64,000 nucleotides of DNA from NCBI GenBank assembly GCA_022835595.1, contig BQUP01000003.1, forward strand, positions 750,629 to 814,628, read 5' to 3'. This stretch comes from Cystobasidium ongulense (lineage: Eukaryota; Basidiomycota; Cystobasidiomycetes; Cystobasidiales; Cystobasidiaceae). A model generated the notes under the pieces. It was not told the DNA's origin. It saw only the letters and a program-made list of their open reading frames with translations, and searched no databases. Below, in pieces: positions 1-12,288 of this stretch (position 1 is the stretch's first letter; the number at the start of each line of letters is the position of its first letter). The position numbers were made by a program, and so were the translations under genes.

Positions 1-1540
1 GTTGCCATGGGCAAACCGGTCTTCGCGCACAAGCGAGAGAACATGATTGCAGCAAGTCACCTTAAGCATGCTGCGGACCTTGCCGAAACATATCTAGGAG
101 GCACCGCTTCAACCAACACGCCTGGCTTCTTCAACTTCTCTCTCAAGGTCCCCTATGGTGTTGTAGCGGGTATCTGTCGTAAGTGGTGGTACGTATTGCC
201 TCTACAAACTAAATCTAAGAATGCCCCACTCCCTCCTAGCCTGGAATGTTCCCGTGATTATGTTCACTGCCAAGGCAGGTCCATCCCTGGCAGCTGGAAA
301 TTGTATGATCATCAAGACTTCCGAGAAGAGTCCTCTATCAGGCTCTTTCATTGCCGGCTTGACTGAAAAAGCCGGCTTCCCCCCTGGTGTCCTTCAAGTA
401 CTTACCGGAGCTGGTCTAACAGGCAAATTGTTGGCAGAGTGAGACAGCCCTCCCCTAAAGCGCTACAGGAATCAGAAACTGACACTTCTGATTCACTGCA
501 GACACATGAAGATCCGAAAAATCTCCTTTACCGGATCGACCCGAACAGGCCGTGCAGTCCAGGAATCCGCCGCTAAATCAAACCTGAAGGATGTTACCCT
601 TGAGCTTGGAGGAAAATCGCCAGCCATAGTACTGGCAGATGCAGACGTGTCAGTCTTGATAGTAAAATCAATCCTGATCGAGTCAACGATGCTGATGCCT
701 TATCAAACAATGACAGCGAACAAGCAGTCAAGTCCTTGTCATTCTCGTTGTGGGCAAACAGCGGTCAGATATGTATGGCCTCTACCCGCGTTTACGTACA
801 CGAATCCATTTTCAAGACATTCCTGGAACAATATAAGGCCGCTCTTTCCAATGTTAAATCCGGCGACCCGACTTCTGACACTACAATGATGGGGTATGTG
901 ACTTACGCCTGCGGTTATCGACGCATTGGCTAACTAAAGCTCCTTTTCAGGCCTCTCGCAGATGCTGTACAGTTCAAGGCTGTTCAAAGCTTCTTAGATG
1001 CAGGCAAGGGATCTGCTACAGTCTCTCTTGGTGGATCAGCCGAGGAGAAGGAAGGATATTTTATCAATCCTACCGTTTTCACCGATGTAGCAGACGACGC
1101 CAAAATCAACACCGATGAGATCTTCGGACCCGTTGCTGTCCTTCACTCTTTCACCGACGATAGAGAGGTCATCAAACGAGCCAACGATTCTGAATACGGT
1201 CTTTTTGGTGAGCAACGAGTATCTCAGCTCCGAGGTGTTCACGGCTAACGGCTTGCCCAACTTAGCATCTGTTTTCACGCGTGACATGAACAAAGCCCTC
1301 AACTATGCCAAGTTACTGGAGGCAGGCGTAAGTCAAAAAATCCAATCGTAGTATAGGTACGAGACTGATGATCGTATGTATGGACAGAACATTGCCATCA
1401 ACGCAAGTTCCCCATTAGGCGCGTCTGACATGGAATTTGGTGGAGTCAAGCAATCAGGCATTGGTCGAGAGGGTGGTCCACGCAGCCTCGAAAATTGGCT
1501 GGAAACCAAATCCGTCTATGTTGCATTGGGCAGTCTGTAA
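1..1540 (+). CDS. NAD(P)-dependent aldehyde dehydrogenase, 5' end outside the window
   Basis: Oxidises aldehydes to carboxylic acids. The N-terminus is missing. I splice it as exons 1-178, 240-438, 502-648, 717-893, 951-1207, 1266-1327 and 1388-1540, all introns GT-AG. The spliced protein shows the family landmarks in order: PWNVP, the cofactor-loop motif FTGST, ELGGKSP with its catalytic-site Glu, NSGQICMAS with the nucleophilic Cys, EIFGPV, and [12 protein letters not shown] near the C-terminus. Intron 3 is best read as 649-716, because it restores DADVEQAVKS before the Cys box. It ends 188 bp from the convergent stop of the cleavage oxygenase, whose products are aldehydes. The exact substrate cannot be told from sequence. 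Family certain, subfamily not. Confidence 0.93.
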
Positions 1541-1728
1541 TTCAATGCATATCACGCCAATCATATATATTGTAGTTAGTGATGTGTGGTTGTACGCCGC
1601 TTATAAGTGGACAGCGACGATCCGCAGTACGCCCATGATATGAAGTTCAAGAGGAAGTCCCTCGATGCCCAGTATGATTTACAAATTGACCAATAGACTA
1701 GTACTCGACTAGTACTCACAATCTTCGC

Positions 1729-4090
1729 TCAGACATCCCGAGGTAGTTTGTTGTTCACATCTGCGTGCCCGTTGGTTCCATTAACGCCATTAATTTCCTT
1801 TGCCCCATTCGCGGGAGGATGCCCGTTAATTCCACCATCATCAACAAATCCGTCCATAGGTGTTCGTCCACCTCGATACGGAATCTTCGCCCCGGTGATT
1901 TCGTCGGCCACAGGACCGTCAAACTGTGAATACAAGGAGCGTAAGGAATTGACGGGTGCCAGTAGTCCTGGACAGGGACTGACCTCAGTTGGGACCCATT
2001 CAAAGTCGACAAGCTCGCGGTCTGGCTCGAGCATTGTAGAATGCTCAACAAAATTGCCGTGTAGACCTTGTCTGACGCGTAAGGGCAATTTCACTGTCGC
2101 AACTGGCTGGAAATCTTTCGTGTCTAACACTACCAGATCCGACAATGAGGTGTCGAAGCGGTTGATGACTGGATAAGCAGGGACAAGATGAATGCAATGT
2201 CAATGAAAGCTTGTGTTATGTTTGGTTTACACACCAGGGCACGTACGGCATATAACGTATCCATCTGCCTCCGGTGCGTCTGGAGATCTCGGTATGAATG
2301 AAGGCTCGCCGACGCTTGCGCATGGTCCTAAGCACGAAATAAGATCGTAAGCTATCGATACTCGAAGGAGCACATTTTCCTCACCTGGGCTCCAGTAGTC
2401 AACCTCTCCGGTTTTGTTGTTCATCCGGCCGATGCAATTGAAACCTGGGAAGGGTCGACCTTGACTCTTTTCACGATCATAAGGGAACTTCATATTGATG
2501 GCGGCTATGAAGGTATAAGTGTACTCCTGTCCTTGATATCGGTCATCTATTCTAGAAAATTCGCCAGAGATTTCGCATAGACGCTTAGGATCTGGTAAGC
2601 GTAGATCCGTGGCATTGGGATCCAGCTCGAAGCGCGCAAAGAAAGTCTTGAGGGCAGGCCTGGGAGGTGCGTAGCCATTCTTATCTGGAAACCAGCTCAT
2701 AACATTTCCCTTGATTACTGGGAAGTCGGCATACACTTTTCCATCCTTTTCGAACGCATTGCTGAAATGTCCTTCAAAGTAATCGGGATCCCAGTGGAAC
2801 CACTTCACATCTTCAAGCTTAGGCGATCTCTTGGGAATTACTGTGATGTAGAGCGCGTAAGCGCATGCTCAGAATGAGCTGCACGTGCCCACTCACGGCA
2901 AAGATACATAGGTAGTTCTTCGTCGTATACCTTCAAGAACGCAGAAGGATAAGAAAACGGTCGGGATTCTGAAGAGTAGGATTACGTACCCAATGATTAC
3001 CACCTCGTTTTACTCTCTCGATGTCACATTGCAAAGGGTAGCTACAAATCGACCGCATCTCAGCATGATATTCAAGTTGCCAAGAATCTGGGGGCGTACT
3101 CACATCTGGAAGATAACGTAGTTGGGTGTAATGCCAATATCGTGCATAATACCACAATAAGGTGATTTGAACCAGAACTCTTCAATCTTATTTCCAGACT
3201 TGTCAAAGAGTGTGTATGCTACGTCTGTTGTGCCTTCGCCTTTAGCTTCGTAGCCATATGTGACTGTCTCTCCGGTGCGAGGATCTTGCTTAGGATGCTG
3301 TAGGAGAGTCAGAGAATTAGCACTCCTGCCAACAAATGTGAGAGGACTCCCTTGAGATGGCTTCAGCATGTGGTGACTTACAGCCGTGAACGTCGGGACT
3401 GTATACTTGCCGTCAAAATTGCACACACCGATGGTGCGCAACGTGTGCGGATCCATCTCGTATGGCAATGCATCTTCTTTCAAGGCAAGCTGTGGGAGAA
3501 GCAACGTGTTAGACAAATATGAGCGTATTGTACTGGCGTGTAGTACTTACCAGTTTTCCATACATGTGCACGATATTCGTGTTCGAGGTTGTGCGGATTG
3601 CGCCTGCTACTAGCGGGTCGTCTGTATAACCATTTCGGTACTTTCCCATGAGAGCATGTCGAGCAGCACGTTCTCTGACGAGCTTTTCTGTGCGCACATA
3701 CTTGTCTGGAAAGTATATGAGAGTAGAAATTAGTACCAGTCTTGTGGCTACACCCCTCTAAAGAAATCGATATTACGCTCACTTTTGAAATCAACGTGTC
3801 CGTTTCGGAACCTAGCGGCGCTTATCATTCCGTCGGCATTGAAGTTGACCTCGCCAGCATACTTGGGGATAACCTGGGGATCCGGTGCTACTCGGTAGAA
3901 TGTACCTATTGAGGACCGGCAATTAGCAAAAGGACTTAGAGAATCTTCGTGGCTTACCATCAATCTGCGGAGGAATCTCTCCCTCTACAAAGCAATCGAA
4001 AACTTCTGCTTCTGCTCTACATGGCGCATCATGGCCTGCGAAGGCGGGTTCTCGAAGGCTGGGATGGACGTTTGCGAACGGACTAGCCAT
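1729..4090 (-). CDS. Carotenoid/stilbene cleavage oxygenase (RPE65/CCD family)
   Basis: An Fe(II)-dependent dioxygenase that would cleave a carotenoid or stilbene double bond into two aldehydes. The start is the ATG at 4090 (MASPFANVHPSLRE), and the gene has about nine exons. The seven-bladed propeller family is recognised by FYRVAPDPQ near the N-terminus and by four candidate iron-binding histidines in conserved settings: NIVHMYG, GIMHDIGITP, WFHWDPDYFEGHF and GLHGNFVEH. The C-terminus ends in a Gly/Asn-rich tail unlike the core. No signal peptide is visible. The VRQGLHGNF and GRTPMDGF context looks closer to fungal CAO-1-like stilbene or carotenoid oxygenases than to plant enzymes, but that placement is my inference. 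It converges on the aldehyde dehydrogenase. Confidence 0.93.
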
Positions 4091-4709
4091 GATCGAAGCA
4101 CGTGTTTAAGGGAGAAAAGTTCAGTGATACTGCAAGAGAAGAGGTGAAGCTGCTGAGTGGAATTAGGAAGTCTCTCGTTAGTCTATCACGAGCTGGCGTA
4201 TCCCAAGATCCACGGCCATCCAGAGCTGTCGAAACCCGGAGAAAACGAAATACCGCCCCTCCCGAGACTAAAGCGGGGCTCCGGCTGCAGCATTTTGGCG
4301 GGCAGTCACCTTGAAGCTCTTTCGGCATGGTAGAATATTTGAGCCCCTCATCACTCAGCTACATCAAACCGTGACCTTGTGCGCCAGAAGTATTCCTGGA
4401 CATGCTTGATACCTGCGCCTGTCGCATGACCGAAATACCTGTCTGGCAGCCCGTTTCACCTTAAATACCGGAAGAAGATCGGAGACCCCCGAATTGCTAT
4501 ACAGATGGCCCATTGGAGACCGTGCAACTGTCCCGAAAGGAGTACGACCAACTACTATGGTACCTAGCTGTCCAGTGGTGTGCCTTGTAGAGATTCGCAC
4601 GCCATCTTGAGTAGCTGTCGGGCTTAAGTACGTGACTGCATTACCATGAAATGCCTGAGGAGTACAAGGACAACAACAGAAGAGAAAGCTCGTGGAATGG
4701 ACGTCGCAT
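4091..4709. other. Intergenic stretch, no gene supported
   Basis: This lies between the start of the cleavage oxygenase (4090) and the stop of the small basic protein (4710), so it holds the oxygenase promoter and the neighbour's 3' UTR. Short open frames on both strands overlap and show no family resemblance or splice logic. Confidence 0.5.
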
Positions 4710-5213
4710 TCACTCCCAAAGTCGCTTAGCGGACTCTTTCTTAGCTTTCCTATTTGCTCTTCTGCCAGCTTTGGCTTCCAGACGTTCTGCGAATTCTGTA
4801 GTTTCCTCAAATAAAATCAGATTGGTCGGCAGTCGAAAGCAATCTTGAAATTCTGGACGCACCAGCTGCCTTCTCAGCAGCTTCTCTCTGCCGTTGTGTC
4901 TGTGATTTTGTCTTCGCTTTCGAAGTGCGTTTCTTCGGCAGCGGTGCACTACTCGTCCGCATTTCCGCTACAGCTGCACAACATGAAGCAAGTGATTCCG
5001 TCAGTACACTGTAAGGGTTGTATTGCTTAGGAACAGCGCCATGCGCACCAGGTTCTGCGGCAGTATTTGCTTCGGCTGCTGCTGGCAAGGCAATTGGGCG
5101 TGGCGTAGGCTCCTCGCGCCGTTCTTCGCCTGCAAATATACCGAAAAGTCACGTTAAAGCATGCCATGAGAATAGGATGAATACTGCATACGTGTTCTAG
5201 CTGTTCTGCCCAT
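4710..5213 (-). CDS. Small Lys/Arg/Ala-rich basic protein, unknown
   Basis: Spliced from exons 5213-5192, 5129-4863 and 4786-4710; together 366 nt, giving 121 residues with no stop. It starts MGRTARTR, continues with a Pro/Ala-rich stretch, then a short conserved-looking patch (NPYSVLTESLASCC), and ends in a strongly basic predicted helix (REAAEKAAERLEAKAG, then RRANRKAKKES). Composition and length resemble small nucleolar or ribosome-assembly proteins, but I do not recognise the family. It is divergent from BMS1, sharing about 140 bp of promoter, which fits a ribosome-assembly role (inference). No membrane segment. Confidence 0.65.
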
Positions 5214-5355
5214 GCTGATGATACTGTGATTGTCCAGAGGCAGAGCTTGGTTCTGGAAAAACGTGATCGGCTTCAGCTGATGGACAATTTTTCAGGCGGC
5301 GTCAAGGCTTTGCATTTGCGAACTCGCAGTGAACTTGCTCGAGCTGCAGTCAGTT
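5214..5355. promoter_or_regulatory. Shared divergent promoter of the small basic protein and BMS1
   Basis: Only 142 bp separate the two divergent start codons (5213 minus, 5356 plus), so both genes must be driven from this interval or from within each other's 5' ends. I see no clear TATA box. Confidence 0.5.
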
Positions 5356-8300
5356 ATGAGTACGCAAGAGCAGCAGAGCAACAAGCCGCATCGCGGCACA
5401 GGCAAGGCCGACAAGGTCAAGCCAAAAATCGAAAAGGGCAAGAATCCTCGGGCGTTCATTTCGCAGTCTGGTGCAAAAGCATCACGACTCGCCAGGCAGA
5501 ATGTAGAGAAGGAGCAGAAGAAACTGCATGTGCCAGCTATCGACCGTACATTCGGTGGACATGGTGCTGGTCCTTCAGGGTCCAAGTCGTCTACACTCGG
5601 CGGAGCAAGCTCTTCAGTCGACCCTCCTCCAGTAATTGTGGCGGTTATGGGACCACCAGGCGTAAGTCTCAGCATGCAAGGCATCGAAGCCCTTCCAAAG
5701 GATGTAACTGAACTCTTCATCTGATGTGTTGCTAGGTCGGCAAAACTACGCTCATTCGAAGTCTCATCAGACGATATACCAAGACCACCATGACCGATAT
5801 TCGAGGCCCTGTCACGGTTGTTACAGGAAAGAATAGACGCTTGACAATCATCGAATGCCCCAATGATCTTGCTTCCATGATTGATATGGGAAAGATAGCA
5901 GATTTAGTCCTGCTCATGATAGACGGCAGTTTCGGTTTGGAAATGGTATGTAGAGTTGCCACGCCGACGAATATGCCTGAGACTATGATGCTAACTTTGT
6001 TTGCCTGTCCAGGAAACTTTCGAAGCTCTCTCAGTCATGTCTTCGCATGGTCTGCCCAAGCTTATCGGTATCCTCACTCATCTTGATCTCATCAAATCAC
6101 CAGCAACATTACGAGCGCAAAAGCAACGACTGAAAAAGCGTTTCTGGACCGAAGTCTACGATGGAGCCAAGCTCTTTTACCTCAGCGGAGTCATGAATGG
6201 CCGTTACCCAGATAGAGAGACACTCAACTTATCTCGCTTCATCAGTGTCGCCAAATTCCGACCCCTCACCTTCCGCAATTCCCATTCCTACCTTCTAACA
6301 GACCGCATTGAAGATCTTACGCCCAGAGAAGAAGTCAGGCAAAATCCAAGAATAGACCGTAAAGTGGCTGTTTGGGGCTATTTACGTGGTATCCCTATGC
6401 GTGCTCCTTCGGCATCGTCAACTCTCAAAATCCACATACCTGGAGCTGGAGTCGATGCTTTCGAAGTCTCAAAACTTGCACAGCTGGCCGATCCTTGTCC
6501 TCTACCTACGATGGAAAGTGAGAAGCGCAGGAAACTTAGTGAAAAGCACAAACTTGTTCATGCGCCTTTCAGTGGTGGCGCCGCTGGCCTGCTTGGCGCG
6601 GGTGCAGTATCGTTCGATGGCGACCGAGTGTGGGTGAACACAGCTGGAAACTTTACAAAGCGAGAAGGAGAAGAAGGCGAGAATGTCTTTGCAGGTGAAG
6701 GTGAAAAGATGGTTATGGACTTACAAGATGTAGACCACACCTTTGCGGACAGCATACAGCAAACGCAACTACGGTTGTTCGCCAGCGATGCTGCACCCTT
6801 ATCTTTACCGCAAGCTAGCACATCCAAGTCGAACCGAAGGCTTGCTTTCGGCGAAGACGAGCTGCAAGAAGTAGAGGGAGATGGATCAGACGATGGACTG
6901 GACGAAGGTAGCGAAGCCGACTACGACAACGATGATGACGATGGTGATAACGCCGGTCCTGCACTCCGGAACGATTCGGACGACGAAACGGAGCAGCTTG
7001 GCGACTTAGCTTACGAAGATGATAGCGAATCCGATGCTGGTCTCGACGAAGATGGCGTAGGCTTGGGTTTCGAGCAAGCTGGTCGTAAGGGTGACATTGA
7101 GGATCTGGAAGCAGACAACCTGCTTGGCGAGGAAGATAGCGATGGAGATGATGATCTTGATGGTTCAGGACCGCAATGGAAGAAGGATCTTAGCTTAAAA
7201 GCTAGAGCGAACTTCCTTGATGGTCAAACTCGCCGTCGTGTCAACCTCATGAGTCTTGTTTACGCAAGTGAACAGACACCAGAGGAGATCGCCGCGCTGC
7301 AAATGCCAGAAGATGCTGCCATTATTGCCGATGAGAAGGACAATCAAGACGAAGATGATCTGTTCCAGTTGGCTACCTCTACACAAGGTGCCAATGGGGG
7401 AGACGAAGAAGATCGCTTTCGACCTGTGTATGCACCGGCGGTTTTACCAGATTGGCAAAATGAAGATGTCGTCGAGGCTTTCAGGCGCTTCTTTATCAGT
7501 GGCCAGAATTTCGGTGATGACGACAACGCAAATGGAAACACAGAGGGTTTCGAGGACTTGGAAGCGGGAGATGAAGACGAGGAGGACGAGCAGGATGAAG
7601 ATGACAACGACGATGAGGATAACGACGAGCCCAAGCCTAAGTACAAGCGTAAGACCGGAAAGCCAACGAAAGAGGAAGAGCTGGCAGCCAAGAAAGAACG
7701 ATTGAAGCGCAAGTTCGATGCAGAGTACGATGGCTCTTCTGACGAAGATGGCAAAATGGATTTCTATACCGAGCAAAAGGAGGAAATGCGCAAGCGTCTC
7801 GAAGCTACTCAAGAGGAGTTTGCGGACGACGATGCTGAGACACGGGCGTTAGTAGAGGGGTATCGACCAGGAAGCTATGTCCGCCTGGAATTCTCGAACG
7901 TTCCTCCCGAGTTGCTCGAGCAATTCAATCCAAAATACCCTATGGTAGTGGGAGCACTCCTGCCCCACGAAGAGAATTTCGGCTTTGTGCAAGTCCGCAT
8001 CAAAAAGCACAGATGGCATCCCAAGATTCTCAAGACCAACGATCCCCTCATCATGTCAATAGGATGGAGGCGGTTCCAAACCGTACCTATCTATTCTATC
8101 GATGATGGTAGCCGGAATCGTATGCTCAAGTATACACCCGAGCACATGCATTGTCTAGCAACATTCTACGGTCCTATCTCCGCGCCAAATACCGGACTGT
8201 GCGCCTTCAACACGATAACGAACGAGCGACCTACTTTCAGAGTGTCGGCAACCGGTGTTGTCACAGATATTGATGGCTCGAGTCAGATCACCAAGAAGCT

Positions 8301-9131
8301 CAAGCTGACTGGTGTACCATGTAAGCGCGAATGCCAACTTGGTTTGGAACTGCATTTTATACTAACTTCCCTTCGTTATCAGATAAAATCTTCAAAAATA
8401 CCGCATATATCAAGGACATGTTCACATCGTCCCTGGAAGTCGCTAAATTCGAAGGTGCACACCTCAGAACAGTCTCTGGTATTCGAGGTCAGATCAAGAA
8501 GGCGCTGCCAAAACCTGAAGGCTACTTCCGCGCCGCCTTCGAGGACAAGGTGCTCATGAGCGACATCATCTTCTTGCGAGCGTGGTACCAGATCCAGCCC
8601 AGGCAGTACTACAACCCTACTGCAGGTCTGCTTATGGAAGACAAGTCCGCTTGGAAAGGTATGAGACTTACCGGTGAAGTGCGAAACGCTGAAGCCATCA
8701 AGACACCCAAGAACGTGAATTCACTGTACAGACCAATTGAGAGGCAAGAGCGCAAGTTCAACACACTCAAGGTGCCGCGCAAACTTCAAGCCTCTTTGCC
8801 ATACGCTTCGAAGCCAAAGATTCAGAAACCGCAGAGCAAGCCTACGTACATGCAAAAGAGAGCAGTTGTGCTCAGCGAGGAGGAGAGGAAGGCAATCGGC
8901 TTGCTTCAGCAGGTTCAAGCGATCCAGAAAGCCAAGGTCGCCAAGCGACAGGAGAAGAAGAGCGAGTCTCGCGCAGCAAGAACAAAGAAGATTGAGAAGG
9001 ATGCTTCGAAGCGAGAGGAGAAGACCAAGGAAGAGAAGCGAGAGCATTACAGGCAGATGGGCAAGGAGAAGAAGCGCAAAGAGCAGTCTGAAGCATCCGG
9101 TGGACGCTTCGCAAAGAAACGCAAAGAGTAG
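5356..9131 (+). CDS. BMS1: Ribosome biogenesis GTPase BMS1
   Basis: A nucleolar GTPase needed for early 40S subunit assembly, working with the U3 snoRNP and the endonuclease-like factor Rcl1. Exons 5356-5661, 5736-5945, 6013-8320 and 8383-9131 give about 1190 residues, close to the yeast protein. A basic N-terminus (KPHRGTGKADK) precedes the P-loop GPPGVGKT at about residues 99-106, which is split by intron 1. The G domain follows (RGPVTVVTGK, then THLDL). The middle has long acidic Asp/Glu runs (about 6880-7190 and 7560-7640), typical of nucleolar factors. Next come the conserved C-terminal domain (RPGSYVRLE, FNTITNERPTFRV) and a very basic Lys/Arg tail. The start is the first ATG in frame. 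Intron 3 carries an ACTAAC-like branch site. Confidence 0.96.
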
Positions 9132-9698
9132 ATCTGATAGTAGCGGTTCTGTTGTTGCAACATATCCTTTCGGGCAGAAGCACATTTTCGAAATTTGATC
9201 GATTCCTAAGACTACTTTCAAATGTACCTTGACCCTTACAGCGACGACCCGCTGTGACCCGCTGAGATTATCTGCCTGTTAATTACACTTACTGAGCAGA
9301 TGCCGTTTGCATCTTTATTCCGTTTGCCCTCTTGATGTACCTAGGCGGAAAGCCGCAAGATAGATTTGGGCCTGCCGACCATCTCCCTGACACTGCCTTT
9401 AAAAATGATGTACTGGAACAACTTCAACCTTTGATCTCTGATGACCTTCAACAGGTGCCTTATTACCGTATCCCATGTGGAGGTGTCCTCATCGCCTCCG
9501 CCAATGGCTGACTGGATAGCATCGCGCACATCGTCTCATTTGTCAGAATCGGCCGGAGGTGCTTCAATGAGTATCTCGGAGATAAAAGCTTGACCCTGGC
9601 CTGTTGTGTTGATGAGAGACTATGTTCGCCACTGTCAAGCTCTTTTCGATGTTCGGCACGCGGCCGTGCTCGGCTATGACTTCAGGTCACACTAACCA
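9132..9698. other. 3' flank of BMS1, no gene supported
   Basis: Contains a minus-strand open frame at 9341-9529 that could be a last exon of the uncertain gene upstream of it, but I cannot find a consistent splice join. Confidence 0.35.
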
Positions 9699-10390
9699 TC
9701 AGTCTAATCGACTTCTGGAATGGTCTTTGGCGCTCTTGGCATAGGCTGGCTGGAGCATATTGACCTGCTCTATAGCATTTGACCACTCTGGATGATAAGG
9801 GTCGGCCCCCGCAGTGAAGCAAGAGATGGTGCTAAAACTGCCCATCATCATGGCCTTGGCCTTTTTCATGATACGAGACTTTGTCTTGCCGACGCAAGGC
9901 CTGGCCACCGCATCTTGAGAATGAATATACAGATGCGGTGCTGCGATAAAAGCCCGAAGGCACCCGATGTACTCTCTCAATTGCTCTCCCTTGACTTCGT
10001 CTGCTTTACTTATCACCTGATGCTTGTTCTTTTCCATGATTTCCATGAATTCGTGGTGGTAAGTCCGCCGCATCCGAAATACAAGAGGATATCGTAGGTC
10101 TGACTGTAATTTGTATACTGTTGACACCTAATGAAGAGTGGCTGTCCTGCAGCGTTACGGTCGGTTATGGCCAGACCGTTTGATAGCTCGTGGATCAAGG
10201 CCAGCGTTGCTTCTTCGAGAGTTATGGTGTCATCATGGCCGACATTGTTTAGTTCTTTTATAACTTTTAAGTCTTCTTCGGCATCCAGGAGGGCACAGCT
10301 GTACACGAATGCGAGATACCATGGAATGACCTTGTTCGTTTCTTCGTGTTCGGAAGAGACCTTCGTGCCCTTATCGACCATCTCAGCCAT
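9699..10390 (-). CDS. Hypothetical protein, gene structure unresolved
   Basis: Two overlapping minus-strand frames look coding. One starts at 10390 (MAEMVDKGTKVSSEHEE, then LTLEEATLALIHELSNG-like helix); the other covers 10127-9699 and contains KADEVKGEQLREYIGC and PYHPEWSNAIEQVNM. An intron in 10127-10030 would join them, but more than one donor/acceptor pair is possible and I cannot choose. No recognised domain, signal peptide or membrane segment. It follows the unknown gene at 10553-11395 on the same strand. Cytosolic helical protein by appearance; function unknown. Confidence 0.4.
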
Positions 10391-10552
10391 GGCCTGGTTG
10401 CGATGGTTGCCAGCGGCGATGTGGAAACCAATTTTTGGGGCGAGTTTGTACGGACACCTTCCACTTTAAGCGCATTCAGCGCCAATGGTTGAAATGCGGA
10501 TGTTCGGGCTCATATGACCGCTGAAACACACAAAGTCGACAGTACGACAAAC

Positions 10553-11395
10553 TTAATTGGCGCGCAGAGTCCAATTGATGATTTCGTACATGCCGTACCG
10601 AACGCTCGGCTTCTTGATTAAGAGGTTGGGGTCATCATCGGGCTGTAGCGGAACTATGCTTGCCTCATCGTAGGGCTCATTGAGGACGATCAGGGATTTT
10701 TGGCTGTCTGCGCTTGGAAGCCCCGTTAAGAAGTCGACGTCCTCGCTCGCATTTGTAATGCTGAGAAGGCCCGGCTGTGCGGTCTTGAAGTCTTGCTTCC
10801 AGGCGCTTGAATTAGAGTCAGACCACTTCTCGTTTGGCTCAATTACGTTATCCAGGATGAATTCTTCGCCTTCAAGACGATCGATATTAAGCGGAACGGC
10901 GCAAGCCGTCAGTAGACCTTTGAATACCTTAGCTCTGTCGGTATCAGAACATTGGAAGCGCTCCAGGAACATCTTATGGTAAGGGTTCCCGGGTCACAGG
11001 TGCGTATGACAGACATAGTCCAGCATCACTGCCTCGAGAATAGGAAGGCTTAGCTTTACCAGGACTTCCTTGGGCACCAGGCATTTCTTGATGATGTACT
11101 CAATTTCCATAGAAAATACTCTAGATATCAAAGACTCACCCCGCAGCATTGGGCAGTGAAACTTGGCCCAGAAGCTCGACATCGGTGCTGACATTGGAGT
11201 CATTGTATCGATACTATCGACTGGTGCTGCAAGAATGAGCCACGTCGATCAGCACAGAAGAGCTTGGTAGACATCATACTGACACTGCGTCTTGGACTCT
11301 GGCGGTATAATGGCCAGCCTGCAGGGATCGGACGCGCTCCGACGCTTGATCACGTCACTTAAAGATACCTTCTTGAGGTTGTGGAGCGCGGACAT
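10553..11395 (-). CDS. Hypothetical 232-aa protein
   Basis: Exons 11395-11284, 11226-11060 and 10972-10553 sum to 699 nt, exactly 233 codons, with GT-AG junctions. This removes an apparent TGA just before position 10980, which falls in intron 2. The protein begins MSALHNLKKVSLSDVIKRR, has a mixed middle (SSFWAKFHCPMLRGE, EYIIKKCLVPKEVL) and ends YGMYEIINWTLRAN. The C-terminal half is acidic and hydrophilic. I recognise no family. It lies tail-to-head with neighbours on the same strand. Confidence 0.6.
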
Positions 11396-11473
11396 AATTG
11401 TCCAAGTAACTTCTAACAGAGTATCAGTAATTGCGAGGGATGTGAGAGTGTGGACGGCAGCGGGGAAGGGCGT

Positions 11474-12288
11474 TCAGTAGTGCCAGGATAGGGGAGGAGG
11501 GATGGCCAAGAACGATTTGCTAGAAGAAAAAAAGCCGGTGTTGCGGTTGGGAAATTTATTCATAGCTTTCAAGCATTCTTGTCTTGTGTGGTGATTCCAG
11601 TCAAAGAACACCCTCTTTTGAAAGTTTTGCGCAACCTCCGGATCAACGGTATTCCTGCCTTTTGATATGCATTGAATGACTTCTGCACTTGATTTTTCAA
11701 ACAGAACTTTTGTGAAGGCGCTATGATAGCCGCATGCATTGCTACCGATAGTATCGGACGTTTCCCTCAGACATATCGCGGAAAAGGGTTTGGAGTTGGA
11801 AGCGGATGGGATCTTCCTCTTCCAATATTTCACAGGCGAAGACATGCGACCGGACAACGCTGTCGTTGAACCAGACTTGCATGAAAGAGTTTAGGTAGCA
11901 TACTGCTTGCGTATTCTGCCAGTAAAGCAATCTTAGTCGTGCTTACATTCTATCGTGCCCATGCTCACTCACGTGAAGACCAGCGGGGATACTCATTCTG
12001 TTATGTTGGTATTGTGTTGGTAAGCAAGAAGGTAGTATGCAGAGTGATGTGAATGGATCACAAGACAAGCGGCAATGACATCAGCTGCCTCGGGTCTCCT
12101 GCAACCATATTTCCTTCAGAGCTTTTTGAATTTGACGCTTGATCCCTCTCCGTTGAATGCGGAATCGCCACTGGATGGACTCGCATGCACCTGCTATTGT
12201 GAAGACCGGATGGGGAACTAACCATGTTCGTCATTCTTCTTCTTCTGTAAGTCGTATGCAGCGACGCCATGCCAAAACCGCCCTCCAT
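11474..12288 (-). CDS. Ubiquitin-specific-protease-like fragment, model unresolved
   Basis: The ATG at 12288 starts MEGGFGMASLHTTYRRRRMTNM. After one or two introns the frame reads PAGLH, then NTQAVCYLNSFMQVWFND with the junction near 11917. This matches the Cys box of the USP/UCH deubiquitinase family (G-N-x-G-x-x-CYLNS-x-x-Q), in a version closest to USP48-type enzymes (QVWF). The usual GNTC is altered to NTQAVC. It continues through an acidic stretch, then the frame meets a stop at 11742; an overlapping frame runs on to 11474. I see no QQDAHEF box or His box, so the protease domain is incomplete. It may be a decayed or atypical deubiquitinase. Confidence 0.4.

Noticed and set aside
7344-7812. 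Long minus-strand frames opposite BMS1 encoding Ser/Leu-rich proteins
   Set aside because: They mirror the acidic Asp/Glu codon runs of BMS1 on the other strand and show no independent features.
10973-10990. Premature TGA making the 10.5-11.4 kb gene a pseudogene
   Set aside because: The stop falls in a GT-AG intron (11059-10973); without it the three exons make exactly 233 codons.
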